This document shows positions 7,397 through 12,183 of a stretch of DNA of 12,183 nucleotides, one piece after another (position 1 is the first letter of the stretch; every line of letters starts with the position of its first letter). The DNA is from Bacteroidota bacterium (GTDB lineage Bacteria > Bacteroidota > Bacteroidia > AKYH767-A > OLB10). The stretch covers positions 1 through 12,183 of the forward strand of contig JADJMG010000019.1 of the NCBI GenBank assembly GCA_016709725.1. The letters are read 5' to 3'. The position numbers and the translations under genes are program-made. The notes beneath the pieces were generated by a model. It worked only from the letters and a program-made list of their open reading frames with translations. It searched no databases and was not told where the DNA came from.

Positions 7397-8276
7397 ATGA
7401 TTTTATTGACTCCAACCCAATTCCAAGACTACGAACTAATTGACTGTGGTGACTTTGAGAAACTAGAACGCTTTGGTAAGTACATTACAATTCGTCCAGA
7501 ACCACAAGCCGTTTGGAGTAAAAAACTATCGAATCAAGAATGGGATAAAAAGGCGCATGTACGCTTTGTTCCTAAGAGTAGCTCTGCAGGTACCTGGCAA
7601 AAGTTAAAGGACATGCCCGATCAGTGGAGAATACAATATGATATCAATTCAACCAGTAGTATTTTTTTTTAGATTAGGCCTAACCTCTTTTAAACATGTG
7701 GGTGTATTTCCCGAGCAAGCGGTGAACTGGGAATACATTTATGAAAACGTGAAGCGCATCGGTAAAGAAGTAGAAAAACCAAAAGTTTTAAATTTATTTG
7801 CTTACACTGGTGGATCCTCCTTAGCAGCAAAAGCAGCGGGTGCCGATATCACCCATCTCGACTCTATTAAACAAGTGGTTTCTTGGGCTAGAGAAAATAT
7901 GGAGTTGAGTAAGCTTGACGATATTCGTTGGTTAGTGGAAGATGCAATGACCTACGTGAAACGTGAAGTGAAACGAGGAAAAGATACCATGGAATTATTT
8001 TAGATCCACCCGCATTTGGTCATGGCCTAATGGTGAAAATTGGAAATTGAAGAAATGATCAATGAAATGATGAAATGTGTTTCCGAGTTATTAGAACCCG
8101 AAAATTCATTTTTAGTGTTAAACACCTACTCCCTCGGATTTTCTTCACTCATCATTAAAAATTTAATAGAAGAGCATTTTGAAAAGAGAGCCGCTTCAGC
8201 CGAAATAGGCGAGATTTATTTACAGGCTACCAGTGGAGTTGTATTGCCTTTGGGCGTAGTGGCAAGGATTAAATAG
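7397..8276 (+). CDS. Class I SAM-dependent methyltransferase, RlmI-like (frameshifted)
   Basis: About 293 aa in reconstruction. The N-terminal part (ELIDCGDFEKLERFGKYITI, RPEPQAVWSKKL, AHVRFVPKSSSAGTW) is followed by FRLGLTSFKHVGVFPEQAVN. The Rossmann core has motif I LNLFAYTGGSSLAAKAAGAD, the acidic loop HLDSIKQVVSWARENME, VEDAMTYVKREVKRG, and the catalytic-loop motif IILDPPAFGHGPNGENW. This is the pattern of SAM-dependent methyltransferases related to the C-terminal part of RlmI; the LDPPAFG motif suggests RNA cytosine-5 or a similar target, but the substrate is not determinable. Breaks occur at the 9-T run 7662-7670 (one extra T), near 7980 (missing A), near 8026 (missing C) and near 8047. 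ATG 7397 is preferred over GTG 7391, which lies in the -7 box. It is the first plus-strand gene after the divergence region. Confidence 0.85.
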
Positions 8277-8386
8277 GAGTTTTTTTCCTATTAAGATGGG
8301 TTTATAGGGTGTTGGAACTCTCTACCCTAATAATACGTACAATTATTTAACTCTAAAAACGTTTAACCATTACCTAAATTTCATTG

Positions 8387-8394
8387 TACATTTG
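8387..8394 (+). promoter_or_regulatory. Bacteroidota -7 box for the DUF4175 gene
   Basis: TACATTTG matches TAnnTTTG and ends 4 nt before the ATG at 8399. A GTTTAAC word about 22 nt upstream could be a weak -33 element. As with the previous gene, this position implies a leaderless or near-leaderless transcript. Confidence 0.5.
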
Positions 8395-8398
8395 TAAT

Positions 8399-11300
8399 AT
8401 GTCCACCGCCGAGAATAATTACCGTGAGTTGCTGGAGAAGCTGGACGCTTTCATCCGGAAGTTTTATACCAATCAGTTGATGCGTGGGGGTATTTATGCT
8501 TTTACGCTCCTGTTGGTGTTTTTATTTCTATTACCCTTCTAGAGTCGTTGGCTTGGTTTAATCCTGCAGTAAGAGCAGTTCTATTTTATTCATACCTCAT
8601 TTCTACTGGGCTTGTACTCTGAAACTAGTACTTACCCCTTTGTTTAAGTTGTATAAGTTGGGTAAAACCATCAGTCACACAGAAGCAGCTAACATCATAG
8701 GACAACATTTTCAACCTATTCGTGACAAACTTTTAAATACCCTCCAACTTCATGATCAGGTGAGTCAGGAGCCCGAGCATTTGTCGTTGATTCATGCATC
8801 CATCAACCAAAAAAGTGCTGAGCTGCGCCCTATCTCATTTTCATCGGCCATCGACTTAAGGAAGAATAGAAAGTATTTGCCTTATGCTGCTTTCCCGCTC
8901 TTAGCACTCATCATTATTTGTTTGCGGCACCGAGTTTGATTACAGATCCAGCGAGCCGACTCTTGCATCACACTAAAAAATATTCGAAGCCAGCGCCGTT
9001 TCAATTTCAAGTGACCAATGAGAAATTACAAGTGGTACAATTCGACGATTTCACCATCGATGTAAAGATGAGCGGAAATGAAATTCCTCGCGATGTATAT
9101 GTTGAGTAGGAAACAATACTTTCAAACTCGAAAAGAAAATTTAGATAAGCTCCATTATACATTTAGAAATGTACAGGGAAATACCAGTTTTTCGTTTAAT
9201 GGCAGATGGGTTTTATTCGGACGACTATACTTTAACAGCAGTACCTAATCCAGTAGTTGGTTGATTTTTCGGTTGAACTTAATTACCCTGCGTATTTAGG
9301 ACGTAAAAAGTGAAACCATCAAGAACACCGGCGACCTCTTAATTCCTGCTGGAACCCGTGCCACGTGGAACATCGGAACACAGAATACATCAGAACTTCG
9401 TATACGCTTCACCGATAGTACTTACACCTTGAAGGAGGGAGAAGAAAATAATTATTCATTAGTTCGAAAACTACTTTCTAGTAGTGGATATACCATCAGC
9501 ACACGTAACGAATTTATTCAATCGAAAGACTCCGTTGCTTATGTGATCAATGTTATACCTGATCAGTATCCACAAATTGAAGTGGAAGAGCAAAGATTCC
9601 AACTCCTACCAAAGAATTTATTTCAGAGGGATGGTGATGGACGATTACGGTTTAAGTAAACTACAATTCAGGTATCGTTTTTGAAGAAAGATGGACAGGA
9701 TGTGCAAGAAGAAGCAAAAGCTGCGCCACTGGATTTAATAAGGGCGTTACTCCAAGATCAGTTTTATCATTTCTGGGATTTGGCCACCATTCAATTAAAT
9801 GCTGGCGATGAGATTGAGTATTATTTTGAGGTTTGGGATAATGATGGAGTTCATGGTCCAAAAAGCGCTCGCTCTACCTCTAGCGTTTTCAAAGCACCCA
9901 GTGTGCAAGAATTGGCAAAAGAGAATGAGTCGAGAAACAAATCACTCAAAGAAGATTTAAGCGAGAGTATCAAAAAAGCAAAGGATCTCCAAAAGACCTA
10001 AGCAACCCGAATAAAGATTTGTTGAACAAAAGAACCTTAGCTAAGATCGCAAGAAGGTGAGTGATATTTTGAATCAGCAAAAGAGTTGGAGCAGAAAGTG
10101 GCCGAAATTCAAAAGCAGCAAGACGAGAATGCGAAACAACAAAATGAGTTCCGTGCTCCCGATCCCGAATTAGCCCAAAAGCAAAAACAACTGGAAGAGC
10201 TGTTCGAAAAATTGATGTCGCCCGAAATGAAGAAGATGATGGAAGAGTTGGAAAAGCTAATGGCACAACTCGACAAAGAGAAACTTCAGGATATGGTGGA
10301 GAAGATGAAGTTGGATAGTAAGGATCTCGAAAAACAGCTCGATCGTACGTTGGAACTTTTCAAGCAACTGGAGTTAGAGGAGAAGATGAAAGAAACGGCC
10401 GAGAACTTAGAGAAGCTCGCCGAAGAGCAAGAGAAACTCGCCGACAAGAACGACCAGAAAGGTGCGGAAAGTGAAAAACTAAAGGAAGAGCAAAGAGAGT
10501 TGAACAAGGACTTTAAGGACATCGAAAAGAGTCTTGAAGATATTGAGAAGAAAAACGAGAACTGGTATTCACAAGAGTTGAAGGATTTTGAGAAAGAAGA
10601 AGAATCCATCAAGGAAGACATGCAAGACAGCGAACAACAACTTTCCAATGGGAAAAGAAGAACGCGAAGCAAAGTCAAAAAAAGGCGGCTGAGAAAATGA
10701 AAGACCTCAGTCAAAAAATAAAGAAGCAACACAGAAAGAAAAAGAAGAAGAGCAAAACGAGGAAGACATGCAGGCGATGCGTGCCCTTTTGGAAAACCTG
10801 TTGCGTTTTAGTTTTGACCAAGAAGGGTTGATGGAAAAATTGAAGGGTGTTGATATCAACAATCCACAATATTTGAAGATGGCCCAAGAGCAACGAAAGT
10901 TGAAGGACGACGCAGATCTTGGAAGACTCCTTGTTAGCTCTTAGTAAAAGAGTGGTGCAGATTAGTTCGCAAGTAAACGAGCAAATCACCGACATCAATG
11001 CGAATACCGAAAAAGCACTTTTGAATCTACAAGATAGAACGGTTCCACTAGCTCGAGCCAATCAGCAGTTCATTATGACAGCTGTAAATAATTTGGCGCT
11101 GATGTTGGTGAGAGTTTAGATCAGATCAGCAAGAACAGAAGGAAAGTGATGCGACTTGTGATAAACCAGGTCAAGGAAAGCCTAAGCCTGGAAAGGCAAA
11201 CCGAAGCGGACCCACTGCTGGTGACGTTAAAAAATGCAGGAAAGCTGGGTCAACAGCTCAAGGAGATGAAAGAGAAGATGGAGAAAGGAAAAACCCTGGA

Positions 11301-11759
11301 GAAAACCAGGTGATAAGCCTGGTAGAAAACCGGAGATGGTATGGTGAGGAGTTGGCTTAAGATGGCAGCTCAACAAGAGGCCCTTCGAAATGCCATTAAC
11401 CAACTTAATATGCAAGAAAATAAAGATGGGCAAGGTAAACTAGGCGATTTAAGCAAACTCGCTGAGCAGATGGAGCAAAACGAGAAAGACATTGTTAATA
11501 AGCGTATTAGCGAACTTACCATGAAACGCCAACAGGAAATTCTTACCCGACTTTTAGAATCGGAAAAAGCGGAACGCGAAAGAGAACAAGAGGAAAGAAG
11601 AGAATCCAGTGAGGCACGCGATATACATCGAACACCTCCACAGTTTACTGAGTTTATGAAAATGAAAGGCCGAGAGACAGAATTATTAAAAACCATCCCT
11701 CCGGATTCAATGGATTTAATAAGAACTTGGTAACTCATTTCCAAAACTTGCAGAACTAG
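8399..11759 (+). CDS. DUF4175-family membrane/coiled-coil protein (about 20 frameshifts)
   Basis: One gene of about 1120 aa, seen as many fragments in changing frames. It starts STAENNYRELLEKLDAFIRK. Hydrophobic segments lie at about 8480-8535, 8550-8620 and 8880-8935. Between the last two is LFKLYKLGKTISHTEAANII, GQHFQPIRDKLLNTLQL and LRPISFSSAIDLRKNRKYLP. A beta-rich extracytoplasmic part follows (APFQFQVTNEKLQVVQFDDF, GDLLIPAGTRATWNI, EFIQSKDSVAYVINVIPDQY, YFRGMVMDDYGLSKLQF, FYHFWDL, GDEIEYYFEVWDNDGVHGPK). From about 9900 to 11700 is a Lys/Glu/Gln-rich coiled coil (LEELFEKLMSPEMKKMMEEL, DRTLELFKQLELEEKMKE, LENLLRFSFDQEGLMEKLKG, NNPQYLKMAQEQRKLKDD, MTAVNNLALML, KRQQEILTRLLESEKAERER, ETELLKTIPP) and the end NKNLVTHFQNLQN. 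Order, length and motifs match the DUF4175 proteins conserved in Bacteroidota, whose function is unknown. Breaks are too numerous and homopolymer-linked to be natural decay. Confidence 0.87.
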
Positions 11760-11913
11760 TCTCCACCCCCCCTCTACTCGTTTGTCGATTAGGAAGAACA
11801 AGAGGCGGAGAATAGAAATTCAGGAATATAACCTAACACTCATCGGTTAGTAAAAACTTTTTCAATTACATTCGCACACGCAGAGAACTTTGTAGTTCGT
11901 AGTCTCAAGTACC

Positions 11914-11935
11914 AACAAAAACCACTTCGGTGGTT
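11914..11935 (-). terminator. UUCG-type hairpin, possible terminator
   Basis: AACCAC-TTCG-GTGGTT is a perfect 6-bp inverted repeat (11920-11935) with a C(UUCG)G loop when read on the plus strand. On the minus strand the stem (loop CGAA) is followed by TTTTGTTGG, so a terminator for a minus-strand gene to the right is the better reading. It lies 160 bp past the DUF4175 stop and lacks a plus-strand T tract. Confidence 0.35.
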
Positions 11936-11997
11936 AGTGACAAAGAAATAGGCAGTTTCAGCAACAGTTTTACATGAACACAGAAAGCGGACTTCAA

Positions 11998-12183
11998 CTA
12001 TGCAAATTGCCTCACAGCCCGAGCATCAATCAGGTAAGAAAACTCATTGACGAGATTAAAGCCTGAATAATTTACATGAAGAATGTTATGTAATATCTTT
12101 GGTTGCTGTAACGAAGCTCCAAATAACGCTACTACTGGCATGGTAATAAATACGATGCTGATAAGATGGTAAACATCTCTTTG
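11998..12183 (-). CDS. Possible 3' end of an unknown minus-strand gene
   Basis: A frame open from the window edge to TAG at 11998-12000 encodes 61 residues, including RDVYHLISIVFITMPVVALF and VNEFSYLIDARAV. It has one hydrophobic stretch and no motif I recognise. A hairpin with a T-rich tail follows 62 bp downstream on the same strand, which is the only contextual support. An open run of this length is not rare by chance in AT-rich DNA, so this is a weak call. Confidence 0.2.
   Translation of the reverse strand, partial: QRDVYHLISIVFITMPVVALFGASLQQPKILHNILHVNYSGFNLVNEFSYLIDARAVRQFA

Larger units (their letters stand above)
11760..12183. other. 3' end of window, no confident gene
   Basis: After the DUF4175 stop, 424 bp carry no recognisable gene on either strand. 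Plus-strand frames contain short open stretches (for example around 11866-11950 and a 30-codon stretch at about 11974-12066) that join only by assuming frameshifts and match no family I recognise. Given the error density here, a real but scrambled gene start cannot be excluded. A C-run (CCCCCC) lies near 11766. Confidence 0.4.

Noticed and set aside
8272..8292. AATAGGA/TCCTATT hairpin at the methyltransferase stop as a terminator
   Set aside because: The 7-bp stem is AT-rich, overlaps the stop codon and has no T tract after it (the T run is in the loop).
10286..10732. Minus-strand open frame rich in Ser, Phe and Leu
   Set aside because: It is the antisense of a Lys/Glu-rich coiled coil, which typically yields long Ser/Phe/Leu shadow frames.
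11370..11801. Minus-strand open frame of 143 codons
   Set aside because: It is antisense to the conserved C-terminal part of the DUF4175 protein (LTRLLESEKAERER region).

Overview
The window looks like chromosomal DNA of an uncultured member of the Bacteroidota (Flavobacteriia/Chitinophagia-like). Evidence: AT-rich composition, a protein with a type IX secretion (T9SS) C-terminal sorting domain, TAnnTTTG-type -7 promoter boxes, a DUF4175-family protein, and ECF sigma and anti-sigma proteins of a Bacteroidota type. No mobile element, CRISPR array, tRNA or rRNA was seen. Nearly every long gene is interrupted by single-base frameshifts, mostly in A/T homopolymers. They are densest after about 8.3 kb. 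I read this as uncorrected long-read sequencing error, so gene spans below are reconstructed across the breaks and not taken from intact ORFs.

Layout: everything left of about 6.63 kb is on the minus strand and everything from 7.39 to 11.76 kb is on the plus strand, diverging from a 0.76 kb AT-rich non-coding region. Reading the minus strand from 3869 down to 34 gives a compact stress-type cluster: ECF sigma factor, zinc-finger (HC2-type) anti-sigma factor, small Cys-rich GDCCVxC protein, T9SS-sorted secreted protein, membrane-anchored OB-fold (tRNA_anti-like) protein, YceI-family protein, a hairpin, YHS-domain protein and DoxX-family membrane protein. Several junctions overlap or touch (TAATG, TAA|ATG and probably ATGA), which suggests an operon. 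The gene content suggests an envelope, thiol or metal stress regulon, but the inducing signal is not visible.

Upstream of it, also on the minus strand, lie a secreted MORN/YwqK-type repeat protein of about 495 aa (3980-5466) and nadA, quinolinate synthase of NAD biosynthesis (5635-6628), which has a good -7 box just upstream. The divergence region (6629-7396) holds an AT-rich palindromic segment, three DnaA-box-like 9-mers and a short imperfect direct repeat. A replication origin is possible but unproven.

On the plus strand are a class I SAM-dependent methyltransferase of the RlmI-like type (7397-8276) and a DUF4175-family protein of about 1120 aa with N-terminal membrane helices and a very long charged coiled-coil half (8399-11759). 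Both have a -7 box only 4-5 nt before the chosen ATG, which suggests leaderless mRNAs. The last 0.4 kb contains a UUCG hairpin and at most one weak partial ORF.
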